Position numbers and translations under genes: made by a program
In this document: piece by piece, positions 1 to 7,149 of the stretch
How positions within the stretch are numbered: the stretch's first letter is position 1
Layout: every line of letters begins with the position of its first letter
The notes under the pieces: model-generated
What the model saw: only the letters and a program-made list of their open reading frames with translations
Databases searched by the model: none
What the model was told of the DNA's origin: nothing
NCBI RefSeq assembly: GCF_019042655.1
Contig: NZ_JAHPZO010000017.1
Span: 1-58,142, forward strand
From: Planococcus sp. CP5-4_YE
GTDB taxonomy: Bacteria; Bacillota; Bacilli; Bacillales_A; Planococcaceae
DNA: 58,142 nucleotides
Reading direction: 5' to 3'

Positions 1-192
1 ATTCTGGCTCATTTCAATCGGATCTGGCGTAACAAAAATGGTCATCTCGAGCTCTTTATCGGTAAACTTGCTATAAAACATGCGCACCATATGTCCTTTT
101 TGATTTCTTTCGTATAAATTATTTGGATTTTTTGCTAGTAAGTATGAGACCGCTTTGACATTGTCTCCTGTCGTGCGAATAGTTAATTGCAA
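1..192 (-). CDS. hen1: Hen1-type 3'-terminal RNA ribose 2'-O-methyltransferase, N-terminal part (cut by window edge)
   Basis: The open frame runs off the left edge; only the first 64 codons are here. The start is TTG at 190-192 behind an AAAGGGG ribosome binding site. The protein opens LQLTIRTTGDN, continues AVSYLLAKNPNNLYER, and ends in FVTPDPIE, which matches the N-terminal ligase-activating domain of bacterial Hen1. In the known family this domain precedes a methyltransferase domain and works with Pnkp to repair RNAs cut by ribotoxins, adding a 2'-O-methyl mark at the repaired end. The methyltransferase half and any pnkp partner would lie left of the window. The call is by recognised sequence pattern; the catalytic part cannot be seen. 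Confidence 0.72.
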   Translation of the reverse strand, partial: MQLTIRTTGDNVKAVSYLLAKNPNNLYERNQKGHMVRMFYSKFTDKELEMTIFVTPDPIEMSQN

Positions 193-619
193 TATAAACG
201 CCCCTTTGCCTACTTTAAATGCTGAATAACACCATAAATATATCATATAAAGAAGAAGATTTCAATTTTCTTCTCCCGCTCTTATAAACCATCGTTTCTA
301 ATAGGATGTTTACTACTTCTTCTTACTCTATAACTTAATATTAACTATATTTTATTTTCTGCAGCGCGCCTTACACTATTTCTAATTTTCATTGGTTGAC
401 TCCGATCTCTATTTTTACAACCGAATAATATTCTTGTATAGACATCGCTAGCAATCGTATGTTCCACTTAATAAAGATAAAATCCCAATAACTAATTGAT
501 TCATAAGGATTTAATCCCCTTATTGAAAAATTAAATAAAGCGGTAAACGGTGTTCTGATGTAATATTTACTGGCATGTTAGTTTAAACAAACCGATTAGA
601 TTATTAATGAAGGAGTGAA
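193..619. other. A+T-rich intergenic stretch
   Basis: No convincing reading frame, RNA or strong hairpin was found between hen1 and the small frameshifted gene. The sequence is A+T-rich on both strands and presumably holds the promoters of the two divergent genes, but no clear -35/-10 pair stands out. Confidence 0.5.
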
Positions 620-936
620 GTGGCGAAAGTGAAGATATTAGGTAAAATTCAAACAGAGTATAGAAAAAGTAAGGTGTTTTTTTCTTAAAGTTTTTTACAA
701 ATGTAGTTGCAACTTACTTTGCCGTTCGAGTTATATTCGTTTCTGTGGCAGCGCTAACGACTGAGAGGCTTTCACCAGACAACATGAATATTTTACTTTT
801 CAGTATGCTCCTTTCCGTAGGATTATCAAATGTTGTACAGCTAGTTGAAATGTTAATTAATAAGAAAACCGAACACTTTAAGTTACTGTTGATCACTACG
901 ATATTTATTTTGGGCGTTTCTATATTTGTATTGTAG
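620..936 (+). pseudogene. Small membrane protein gene with a -1 frameshift in a T tract
   Basis: A GTG at 620 follows an AAGGAG site and opens VAKVKILGKIQTEYRKSKVF, but the frame hits TAA right after a T7 run near 677-684. The downstream frame (to the stop at 934-936) continues as a hydrophobic protein, FFTNVVATYFAVRVIFVSVAAL then two further likely membrane segments ending in FILGVSIFVL. Adding one T to the run joins the halves into a single protein of about 105 residues. The family is not recognised. It could be a pseudogene, a phase-variable or slippage-decoded gene, or a sequencing error in the homopolymer. A perfect terminator follows at 1007-1036. Confidence 0.55.
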
Positions 937-1006
937 GTATAAAGCCTTTTTACTAGTACTTAAACAATATTTCAGCAAACTAACTCAATTGTTGGGTAAA
1001 CGCTTC

Positions 1007-1036
1007 AAAAAAGAGTGGCTGTGGCCACTCTTTTTT
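1007..1036. terminator. Intrinsic terminator, possibly bidirectional
   Basis: GAGTGGC (1013-1019) pairs perfectly with GCCACTC (1024-1030) around a 4-nt loop, with an A run before and a T run after the stem. Confidence 0.85.
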
Positions 1037-1096
1037 GTCTGTCCTTTCGTTTTATCTTTGAGCTGATACGGCAATAGGTGGTACGGGGTATACGCC

Positions 1097-1237
1097 ATGA
1101 TATTAGGGATTGTATCTTTTTTCACAGGTGAAATTGTAACTTTCATAATGCTTGGTTTTATATTAATGGCTTTAATTAATATTAATACAACCTTAAAAGC
1201 TAACTATAGAAAAGATTCGGAGCAAAAAGAGAAATAA
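1097..1237 (+). CDS. Small single-pass membrane protein (46 aa)
   Basis: ATG at 1097 follows a GGGG element about 9 nt upstream. The product begins MILGIVSFFTGEIVTFIML, has one hydrophobic helix over roughly residues 2-30, and ends in a charged tail (NYRKDSEQKEK). This arrangement of a short hydrophobic stretch plus a polar cytoplasmic tail is common among small Bacillales membrane peptides, but I do not recognise a family. The ribosome binding site is weak. It stands alone between a terminator and the IS remnant. Confidence 0.4.
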   Translation: MILGIVSFFTGEIVTFIMLGFILMALININTTLKANYRKDSEQKEK

Positions 1238-1623
1238 AGCACCTTTCGAATTGCTCTCAAAATTTTTTGGCTTCAAGAGCAAGTTGTTTAGCAAACCTTC
1301 TAGGCAAGAGTAAATTCGACTGCTTTTTTTTGCGCTTGAGCCTTTATTACAAAGATAAAGTGAAAAATTAACTGTTGCATATTAGTAATTGCATCCCTTT
1401 AATATTCATACTTAAGTTGGACGAAGCTTTAATTTAATACGAATTAAATTAATACTTTCAAAAAACCAGAAAGGAAAATTATTAATACTCCTAATTATTG
1501 AAATGTCTATATCTTTCTACGAGAGCGTAAAATATCTTGTGTAAATGAATAAATAGAAAAAGGAAGACCTTTTCTTGTAGAATTAAGTCACCACAACCAA
1601 TTTACAGAAAATAGGCCTTCCCC
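1238..1623. other. Intergenic stretch with repeat copy A and the probable left end of an IS
   Basis: No gene seen. It contains repeat copy A (1396-1520, described separately). From about 1530 it contains the sequence CTTGTGTAAATG, which resembles the terminal inverted repeat of IS256-family elements and leads into the transposase remnant. Confidence 0.45.
1396..1520 (+). repeat. Dispersed non-coding repeat, copy A
   Basis: About 125 bp aligning nearly gap-free with 4571-4696 at roughly three quarters identity by eye. Shared blocks include CCAGAAAGGAAAATTATT and CTATCTTTCTAC. It has an imperfect palindrome at 1431-1450 (AATTTAAT and ATTAAATT arms). In this copy the IS256 remnant follows; copy B precedes a hydrolase gene. 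Confidence 0.75.
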
Positions 1624-2105
1624 ATGACTCAGTTTACAACAGATATTATGCAAGCTCTAGTAAAAAAAGAAGACATCTCCGAATTTTTTCGAATGCACTT
1701 GGAAACGGCGGTTAATACACTCTTGAAAACAGAATTGACAGCGTTTCTGGATTACGAGAAATACAATCGCATTGGGTTCAATTCGGGCACAATTCGCGGA
1801 ACGGTGCCTACACACGGAGACTGCATAGGAAGTACGGAGATTTAAATCTGTCCATTCCACGTGACCAAAATGGCGAATTCAACCAACAGACGGTCGTACC
1901 CTACAAGCGCTTAAATGATACGCTGGAGTCGTTTGTCATCCACATGTTCCAAAAAGGCGTGACGATGTCTGAGATCTCGGATCTGATCGAGAAGATGTAC
2001 GGCCATTATTAAACGCCACAAACCATTTCCAATATGACAAAAGTGATGAGCGGACAGGGCGAAGAGGCGCTGAAAGCCTTTGTCGACAAAAGGATTGGTT
2101 TTTAG
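1624..2105 (+). pseudogene. IS256-family transposase remnant
   Basis: The first frame (1624-1845) opens MTQFTTDIMQALVKKED and has the N-terminal pattern of IS256/mutator transposases. It frameshifts near 1795. The next frame continues RNGAYTRRLHRKYGDLNLSI, then a segment with VIHMFQKGVTMSEISDLIEK, is stopped by a TAA after YGHYY at about 2009-2011, resumes with TPQTISNMTKVMSGQ, and ends at 2105. The DDE catalytic region and the right end are missing. With a frameshift, a nonsense codon and a large 3' deletion, it cannot encode an active transposase. Confidence 0.85.
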
Positions 2106-2145
2106 ATGTGAATATAAGGATATAAGAAATTGAATAGTAAATATG

Positions 2146-2177
2146 AATCCACTGGTGCAGAATCGGTGGATTTTTCT
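2146..2177 (+). terminator. Terminator-like hairpin after the IS remnant
   Basis: AATCCAC (2146-2152) pairs with GTGGATT (2166-2172) and is followed by a T-rich run. Confidence 0.55.
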
Positions 2178-2252
2178 TTGGAAAAAGCTGAATGATTTTA
2201 AGCTTAATAATTTTCTACTTAATGATTTTTAATAAACAGATATCATGACAAT

Positions 2253-2311
2253 AAAACTCTTATGAGGTATATTTATAACAATAAGATAGAAATATACCAC
2301 ATAGGAGTTTT
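2253..2311 (+). repeat. 22-bp-arm inverted repeat enclosing the ribosome binding site
   Basis: Arms 2253-2274 and 2290-2311 are complementary at 20 of 22 positions around a 15-nt spacer. The right arm contains the AGGAG site (2303-2307) and ends 3 nt before the ATG at 2315. As RNA it would sequester the ribosome binding site; as DNA it could be an operator for the XRE protein encoded by the next-but-one frame. Confidence 0.85.
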
Positions 2312-2314
2312 AAT

Positions 2315-2674
2315 ATGAAACAGAAAAATAAGTTTGGATACCTTAGTTTATTAGGCTTATTAGGTTTCTTAGGGTTTTTCACAGGGCATAATTTGTTGTT
2401 TTTGTTCTTTGGATACTTTGGATATGCATATTATTTTAATGTGATTGCAGATGAAATGTTCAAAGAGCATTTATTAAAAGCTTCAGCCATATCTTTTTTT
2501 ATATTGCTATTTGTAATGATGATTACAATAATATTGGTCACAATAACAAGAAATATGCAATTTACTCACTGGGGCCTATTTTTAGGTTTTATAATCGGCA
2601 ATCTTTCGTTTGCAGTTTCTCATGCCATCTATGAAATTAAGGAAAGCAATGGTGCAAAAGATGAGAATATTTAA
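2315..2674 (+). CDS. DUF3796-like integral membrane protein
   Basis: The 119-residue product starts MKQKNKFGYLSLLGLLGFLG and is rich in Gly/Phe/Leu near the N-terminus, the hallmark of DUF3796 membrane proteins of Bacillales. Four hydrophobic segments are visible at roughly residues 10-24, 26-46, 55-78 and 85-107. The gene starts immediately after the large inverted repeat and overlaps the following XRE regulator gene, so the two are probably one transcript. Small membrane protein plus XRE-regulator pairs are common in Firmicutes, but the function of this family is not known to me. Confidence 0.7.
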   Translation: MKQKNKFGYLSLLGLLGFLGFFTGHNLLFLFFGYFGYAYYFNVIADEMFKEHLLKASAISFFILLFVMMITIILVTITRNMQFTHWGLFLGFIIGNLSFAVSHAIYEIKESNGAKDENI

Positions 2675-2885
2675 AACTCACATTAAAGAATATAGAGCGA
2701 AATTTGATATGACACAGGATGATCTAGCTAAGACTGTTGGTGTAAGGAGAGAGACTATAGGTAATTTGGAGAATGGAAGATATAATCCATCTTTGAAACT
2801 AGCCATGGATATTTCTAAAGTCTTTGGTTGCACCGTAGAAGACATATTTGAAATTGTAAACAATGAGAACAGCTGTGGAAAATAG
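2649..2885 (+). CDS. XRE-family helix-turn-helix regulator
   Basis: A short DNA-binding protein. The recognisable part is IKEYRAKFDMTQDDLAKTVG followed by VRRETIGNLENGRYNPSL, a complete HTH_3 domain with the VxRxTI recognition-helix pattern of the YgzD/YozG-type regulators. I chose ATG 2649 because AAGGAAA precedes it; ATG 2661 (giving MRIFKTHIKEYR) is equally plausible and closer to homologues. The gene overlaps the end of the upstream membrane gene. By family it is likely to repress its own operon, possibly at the palindrome 2253-2311 (inference). Confidence 0.85.
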   Translation: MVQKMRIFKTHIKEYRAKFDMTQDDLAKTVGVRRETIGNLENGRYNPSLKLAMDISKVFGCTVEDIFEIVNNENSCGK

Positions 2886-2955
2886 GAGATATTTCCTCGT
2901 TGCTAAAATGCAATAAAGTGTTTTTACTTTTGGAGCTCTAAAAGAAAAGGAGAAG

Positions 2956-3174
2956 ACGAATTATAGAAATCAAAGAGAAAAAATATTAGAAAGTTTACTT
3001 CGAATTGTATTAGGTCTTGCAATAGGACAAGCAGTTACTTTCTTTATAATGACAACGCCTACCTGGATGGTTGTTGATAAAATATTATTTGGTCTTGGGA
3101 TAGGTGTTGGAATTCCTAGTCTTCTAGTAGTACCTATTAACCCTATTATAAAGAAAAAATATGTCTCTAAATAG
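2956..3174 (+). pseudogene. Membrane protein reading frame with ACG where the start should be
   Basis: An open frame of 72 codons encodes TNYRNQREKILESLLRIVLG and then two hydrophobic stretches before a basic end (IIKKKYVSK). AAAGGAG lies just upstream, but the only codon at the expected position is ACG (2956-2958); no ATG, GTG or TTG fits. The frame stays open past the TAG for about 30 more codons (to 3271). It is either a gene whose start codon was lost or one using a very rare start. The family is not recognised; the first segment loosely resembles the N-terminus of the next gene. Confidence 0.4.
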
Positions 3175-3269
3175 GAGACTGACATATCTGTAAAGCTAAT
3201 CGATTCTAAGCCCAAGTTTATAGATATCTATTCTACACAGGATATTGATGTAAAGGAGGCTAATGTTAA

Positions 3270-4100
3270 ATGAAAAACAAATCTCTTATATTAAAAGTTT
3301 TATTTCCAGTGGCCATAGGCCTGTTGGTCGGAAGGTTCGTTACACCTTTGTTTGGTTTGGAGTCACCATGGGCAAGTATTGCAATAAGTACAGTCATAAC
3401 AATTACTTTATTCATAATTATTGAAAGCATAACGAGTAAATTGACATCTGGCAGAACAAGCAGTACTCCCATGGGTGAAATTAAAAATCTTCATAAAGTT
3501 AATAAGGATGAAATTAGGCAAGCGACGGTAGTTTTAGCAGATGCCTTTAAAGAAGATCCGCTGTTTAAAGTATTATTTGGGGACGCTGAGAAAAATTCAT
3601 ATAAATATACTTCGGTTGCTAAGTTTATGATTAGATATTGTTATAGATATGGTGATGTCTACGCTTCTTCAGATAAGTTTGAAGGCATTATGGCAATCAC
3701 TCAAGATGAATATACCTATATGAGTTTATGGCGCATGATTAGAAGTGGTAGTATTTTCTCATTTTTCTCAATTGGCTTTAAATCATTTATGATGGTAGCA
3801 GGTGCACTCAGTCCTATTGATGAGACTAGAAAAAAACACATGAAAAATAAATCTTTTGCCTATTTACAAATTATAGGCGTAGCTTCAGAAAATCAAGGAG
3901 AAGGACATGGAGGGAAATTACTTAAAGAACTCATAGCAATGACAGATGAAGCCAAACTTCCAATTTATTTGGAAACCGAAACAGAAAGTAATGTTCGTTT
4001 ATACGAGCGGTTTGGGTTTAAGATACTTGATGAAATGAACCTATCCGTTATTAATCAACCTATGTGGACCATGCTAAGGGAGAATAAAATCGATGAATAA
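3270..4100 (+). CDS. Membrane-anchored GNAT-family N-acetyltransferase
   Basis: The ATG at 3270 follows AAAGGAGG with a rather long spacing. The 276-residue protein has two N-terminal hydrophobic helices (about residues 8-26 and 35-55) and then a GNAT domain (about 72-270). The acetyl-CoA binding motif A is seen as LQIIGVASENQGEGHGGKLL (Q-x-G-x-G/H-G type), followed by IYLETETESNVRLYERFGF, the typical strand-5/helix region. Most GNATs are soluble, so a membrane anchor is unusual. The substrate cannot be deduced. The gene overlaps the following lipoprotein gene by 8 bp. Confidence 0.8.
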   Translation: MKNKSLILKVLFPVAIGLLVGRFVTPLFGLESPWASIAISTVITITLFIIIESITSKLTSGRTSSTPMGEIKNLHKVNKDEIRQATVVLADAFKEDPLFKVLFGDAEKNSYKYTSVAKFMIRYCYRYGDVYASSDKFEGIMAITQDEYTYMSLWRMIRSGSIFSFFSIGFKSFMMVAGALSPIDETRKKHMKNKSFAYLQIIGVASENQGEGHGGKLLKELIAMTDEAKLPIYLETETESNVRLYERFGFKILDEMNLSVINQPMWTMLRENKIDE

Positions 4101-4287
4101 ATGTTCGTTTCATAAATCTTTGAATAACAAGTCGAAAGCTGAACATAACCATAATAGTCCTGTTAAAATTATTAAACTGAGTCTTTGGTTTACACTATTA
4201 TTTTGTTTTGTATTTCCTTTAACTGCTTGTGGGGTGAATGATACAAATTCGCATTTGGCTTTGAATCAAGCGACTGTCTACGGTTAG
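4093..4287 (+). CDS. Short lipoprotein-like protein, probably truncated
   Basis: The 64-residue product has a long basic N-terminus, a hydrophobic helix (LWFTLLFCFVFP) and a lipobox-like LTAC followed by Gly, so a lipid-modified Cys near residue 46 is possible. Only 18 residues follow that Cys before the stop, very short for a functional lipoprotein, so the gene may be the truncated start of a larger one. It overlaps the GNAT gene by 8 bp (ATG inside its last codons), implying translational coupling. No family recognised. Confidence 0.45.
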   Translation: MNKCSFHKSLNNKSKAEHNHNSPVKIIKLSLWFTLLFCFVFPLTACGVNDTNSHLALNQATVYG

Positions 4288-4381
4288 AGATGGAAGAGCA
4301 TGGACATTCTGGTTTAGACTTAAATTCCATCTGTTCATCACAGAGAGAAAAGATTATTATAATGTATACAAACTTTTCTTT

Positions 4382-4417
4382 ACTCCCTTAAGATGTTCTT
4401 GCATCTTAGGGAGTTTT
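4382..4417 (+). terminator. Intrinsic terminator
   Basis: A long stem: ACTCCCTTAAGATG pairs with CATCTTAGGGAGT with one bulged T, followed by six Ts. Confidence 0.9.
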
Positions 4418-4570
4418 TTCAAAATACGTTTTATCATATGAATAACATTTCCCCTTTATTGTTCTCTTTGCGATTCCATTATACTTTTGATTCCAAAACA
4501 ACATATAGTTTAATTTCATTAAAAAACACAATACGTGGATTATATTTTATTTTTAATATGTGTAAATAAT

Positions 4571-4696
4571 CCTCTAATGCTCACACTTGAGTTGAACGAA
4601 AGATTAATTTAATTCGAATTAAATGAGTATTTCAAAAAAATCCAGAAAGGAAAATTATTCATAATTTTAATTAGTGGATTGTCTCTATCTTTCTAC
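4571..4696 (+). repeat. Dispersed non-coding repeat, copy B
   Basis: Second copy of the element at 1396-1520. Here the central palindrome is perfect over 18 bp (4607-4624, ATTTAATTC and GAATTAAAT). The copy ends 26 bp before the hydrolase start. Confidence 0.75.
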
Positions 4697-4722
4697 TTGA
4701 TTGGATTAGGAATAATTCGGTA

Positions 4723-5487
4723 ATGATGATGAAAAAATTTCTAAACAAAAAAACCCTATTCATCTCGCTTTTCACACTGGCTTTACTTGTAATTCTAAGC
4801 TTCACTATCTTTTTCATATGGTCTCAAAATACATTTGAAGCGATAGATGCTGATCAAATCGAAATGGAGGGAGTTATAGAATCTGAGGACGGATGGTATA
4901 TCTATAGAGCAGAAAATGCAGACAAAGGGTTAATCCTCTATCCCGGCGCAAAAGTTGAACCTGAAGCATACGGCTATTTGGCACAAGAATTATCAAAGCA
5001 AAATATCACAGTCGCCATCCCTTCAGTCAGATTAAATTTATCAATTCTAGATGTGTCAAAAGCTGATGAAATAATAGAAAGTGACGACAGCATCGAATGG
5101 TATGTTTCGGGCCATTCCATGGGAGGCGCAGCAGCCGCTATGTATGCCGATCAACATTTAGATCGCGTCAACGGGCTCATATTACTCGGGGCATACGCAG
5201 CAAGCAATGATTATTTAAGCGAATCCACCTTACCCGTTTTATCCATAAGCGGTTCAGAAGACGGCTTAAGTACGCCTGAAAAAATTAAGGAAAACAGCTC
5301 GAACTTGCCGGAAACAACAGATTTCATTGAAATTCCAGGCGGAAATCACGCGTATTTCGGCGTATATGGGAGTCAATCCGGCGACAATGAAGCGCAGATC
5401 ACCGTTAGTGAACAACAAAAAATCATCGTAGATTTGATTGTTGATTGGTTAGAAAATGATCATTCTTTAAGTCACGATGAATCATGA
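4723..5487 (+). CDS. Membrane-anchored alpha/beta hydrolase
   Basis: The 254-residue protein has an N-terminal membrane anchor (residues ~12-33) followed by an alpha/beta-hydrolase fold facing outward. The catalytic triad is visible: Ser132 in GHSMGG, Asp180 in SGSEDGLS and His209 in GGNHAYF. The pattern YRAENADKGLILYPGAKVEP marks it as a small dienelactone-hydrolase-like carboxylesterase family (alpha/beta hydrolase family 5) found in Bacillales. Three ATG codons stand in a row at 4723, 4726 and 4729; the exact start is uncertain. The physiological substrate is unknown. The gene sits directly behind repeat copy B. Confidence 0.85.
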   Translation: MMMKKFLNKKTLFISLFTLALLVILSFTIFFIWSQNTFEAIDADQIEMEGVIESEDGWYIYRAENADKGLILYPGAKVEPEAYGYLAQELSKQNITVAIPSVRLNLSILDVSKADEIIESDDSIEWYVSGHSMGGAAAAMYADQHLDRVNGLILLGAYAASNDYLSESTLPVLSISGSEDGLSTPEKIKENSSNLPETTDFIEIPGGNHAYFGVYGSQSGDNEAQITVSEQQKIIVDLIVDWLENDHSLSHDES

Positions 5488-5627
5488 CAATTTATGAACC
5501 TGACTATTAATTAAAATGATCGACGTTTTTTCTTGATTACCTTCCTAATGAAGTAGTTTAATTGTAAAAAGCGGTAAAAAATTAACGAGAAATAATTCAC
5601 TACTCAAGAACTGAAGGAGACGAAAAC

Positions 5628-5951
5628 ATGGCAGTATTTCCTAAGGATGAAGATGGACAAGTATTGAAAATGTTATATAAACAAGGTGTCGATTTTAAAG
5701 AACCACAAAACCTTGATTTTGTGATAGCAGTTCCGGATAGAGAGAATGGTGAAGCTGTTTTAGAAACTTTAAGAAGTAATGGATTTACTTGTGAATTAGA
5801 ACAAGATGATGAAATGGAAGAATGGACTTGTTATTGTTATATCACCATGCTTTTAAAGTACGAAGAGATAATTGCGATACAAAAACGATTGGACGAATTA
5901 TGTAAGCCCTATGATGGATACACAGAGGGATGGGGACTAATGGTTAACTAA
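5628..5951 (+). CDS. RraB-family protein
   Basis: The 107-residue acidic protein starts MAVFPKDEDGQVLKMLYKQG and contains the DGxVLxxLYxxGxDFxxP pattern, an EWTCYCYITM core strand and a C-terminal YDGYTEGWG, as in the RraB (ribonuclease E inhibitor) family. In proteobacteria RraB binds and modulates RNase E; most Bacillales lack RNase E, so here the partner is unknown, and RNase inhibition should not be assumed. AAGGAGA precedes the ATG by 8 nt. A double hairpin and terminator follow. Confidence 0.8.
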   Translation: MAVFPKDEDGQVLKMLYKQGVDFKEPQNLDFVIAVPDRENGEAVLETLRSNGFTCELEQDDEMEEWTCYCYITMLLKYEEIIAIQKRLDELCKPYDGYTEGWGLMVN

Positions 5952-5980
5952 CGTGAAAAAAAGTGATTGGGTAGCTAGCG

Positions 5981-6068
5981 AGCCCTTAAAGCTAGAGTTT
6001 AAGGCTATGAAGCGAATTGGCTGTCATGAGCTCGGTATTTCACTGGGTCCGTGCCAGCCAATTTTTTT
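5981..6068 (+). terminator. Tandem hairpins ending in an intrinsic terminator
   Basis: First hairpin 5981-6006 (AGCC(C)TTAAA with TTTAAGGCT). The second has a 9-bp stem AATTGGCTG (6015-6023) with CAGCCAATT (6055-6063) around a structured 31-nt loop, followed by a T run. Confidence 0.75.
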
Positions 6069-6175
6069 GAAGTACTTATTGTAATAGAAAATAAGGACAG
6101 TATCGACAATCGGCCATTATCAGTATTCGTAAATAATTAAAAGCAGCCGTAAAATAAAACCTAGGAGCACAGTTC

Positions 6176-6490
6176 ATGAAAAGAATCTTCGCTATATTTT
6201 TCATCTCTGTATTGCTTATCGGAATCATCGTTGGGTCGACATATCTGTATAGTGAGCATAAAGAAAATGAAATGGCTGTCTTTCATTATGCATCTGTAGA
6301 AGTAGCAAAGTCTTATGATGAAAATGAGCCTTTATTTCACGGTGGTACTAACTATAATTATGGTCAAGGAAGGTATGTAGTTATCGTGAAAAATGAGCAG
6401 GGAAAAGAATACACTTATGAAGTTTTGCTAAATGATGATCGCTCTCTGTTTGAAATATACGACCTCACTTCTTACTTTCCAAGCTCTTAA
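6176..6490 (+). CDS. Small secreted or membrane-anchored protein
   Basis: The 104-residue product has an uncleaved-looking N-terminal hydrophobic helix (FAIFFISVLLIGIIVGSTYL) and an extracellular domain with EQGKEYTYEVLLNDDRSLFE, which looks like a small beta-rich fold. A weak AGGAGC site precedes the ATG. No family is recognised with confidence; small DUF3139-like anchored proteins of Firmicutes are comparable in size and layout. It is followed by another small exported protein gene in the same direction. Confidence 0.6.
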   Translation: MKRIFAIFFISVLLIGIIVGSTYLYSEHKENEMAVFHYASVEVAKSYDENEPLFHGGTNYNYGQGRYVVIVKNEQGKEYTYEVLLNDDRSLFEIYDLTSYFPSS

Positions 6491-6671
6491 TAGCTTTCTT
6501 TGAGAGCAGCCGCTGTAAATATGGGAGCGAATGTGTAAAAAAAGTTTCTTAGCGTCTTATGTTAGTCATCTTGCTGTGCTTGCTATCTCATCCGCAGCTA
6601 CACTAACCCGAAGGTTCATTTAAACAACCTTGGTAAACGGAGACAAACCAAAATTCTTTTGGAGGAACTAT

Positions 6672-7082
6672 ATGAAAAAGTCTATCATCGGGGTATTCGG
6701 AGTACTATTTTTGATGTCAGGTTGTTCTAATGAAGCAGATTTCTTGGTCACTGAGATCTCAGAATACCAGCAAGCCTCCGACCACTACATGAAAATTGTT
6801 TTTACCCCTCAAGATATCCCTAACGGCACAAAGTTAGCATCCGTTAAAGTTGGCGGCATTTCAATAAAAGAAGCTTATTTGCTCAATGATTCCAATGTGA
6901 ACTCTCCCAAAGAGTGGGAGAAAAACAAAATCAGCAAGCTCCCCGCTACTATCACTGATGGAGAACAATATGCTGTGTTATTGATTTCAGAAGATCCTCA
7001 ACTTAAAGAGCAAGACCGATTACTATTTGATTACTCAAATAGCGGTCAAATTACATCGGTAGAATCCGATTTTCTTCAATAG
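6672..7082 (+). CDS. Small lipoprotein
   Basis: I start at ATG 6672, which has GGAGGA 9 nt upstream and gives the signal peptide MKKSIIGVFGVLFLMSGC; the lipobox is LMSGC with Cys18. The mature part of about 118 residues contains DIPNGTKLASVKVGGISI and is otherwise without recognisable motif. An in-frame ATG at 6630 would spoil the signal peptide. The protein is expected to sit on the outer face of the membrane; its function is unknown. It ends at a very strong terminator shared with the ferritin gene. Confidence 0.75.
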   Translation: MKKSIIGVFGVLFLMSGCSNEADFLVTEISEYQQASDHYMKIVFTPQDIPNGTKLASVKVGGISIKEAYLLNDSNVNSPKEWEKNKISKLPATITDGEQYAVLLISEDPQLKEQDRLLFDYSNSGQITSVESDFLQ

Positions 7083-7100
7083 CTCACCACTTCTTTCCAT

Positions 7101-7142
7101 GAAAACAAACAGCACACGCTAAGCCGTGTGCTGTTTGTTTTC
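7101..7142. terminator. Bidirectional intrinsic terminator
   Basis: An 18-bp perfect stem (arms 7101-7118 and 7125-7142) with A/T-rich ends lies between the converging lipoprotein and ferritin genes. Confidence 0.92.
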
Positions 7143-7149
7143 TAGCCTA

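Larger units (their letters stand above)
4288..4722. other. Intergenic stretch with terminator and repeat copy B
   Basis: No gene is supported. It holds a strong terminator (4382-4417) and repeat copy B (4571-4696), which occupies the promoter/leader position of the alpha/beta hydrolase gene. Confidence 0.6.
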
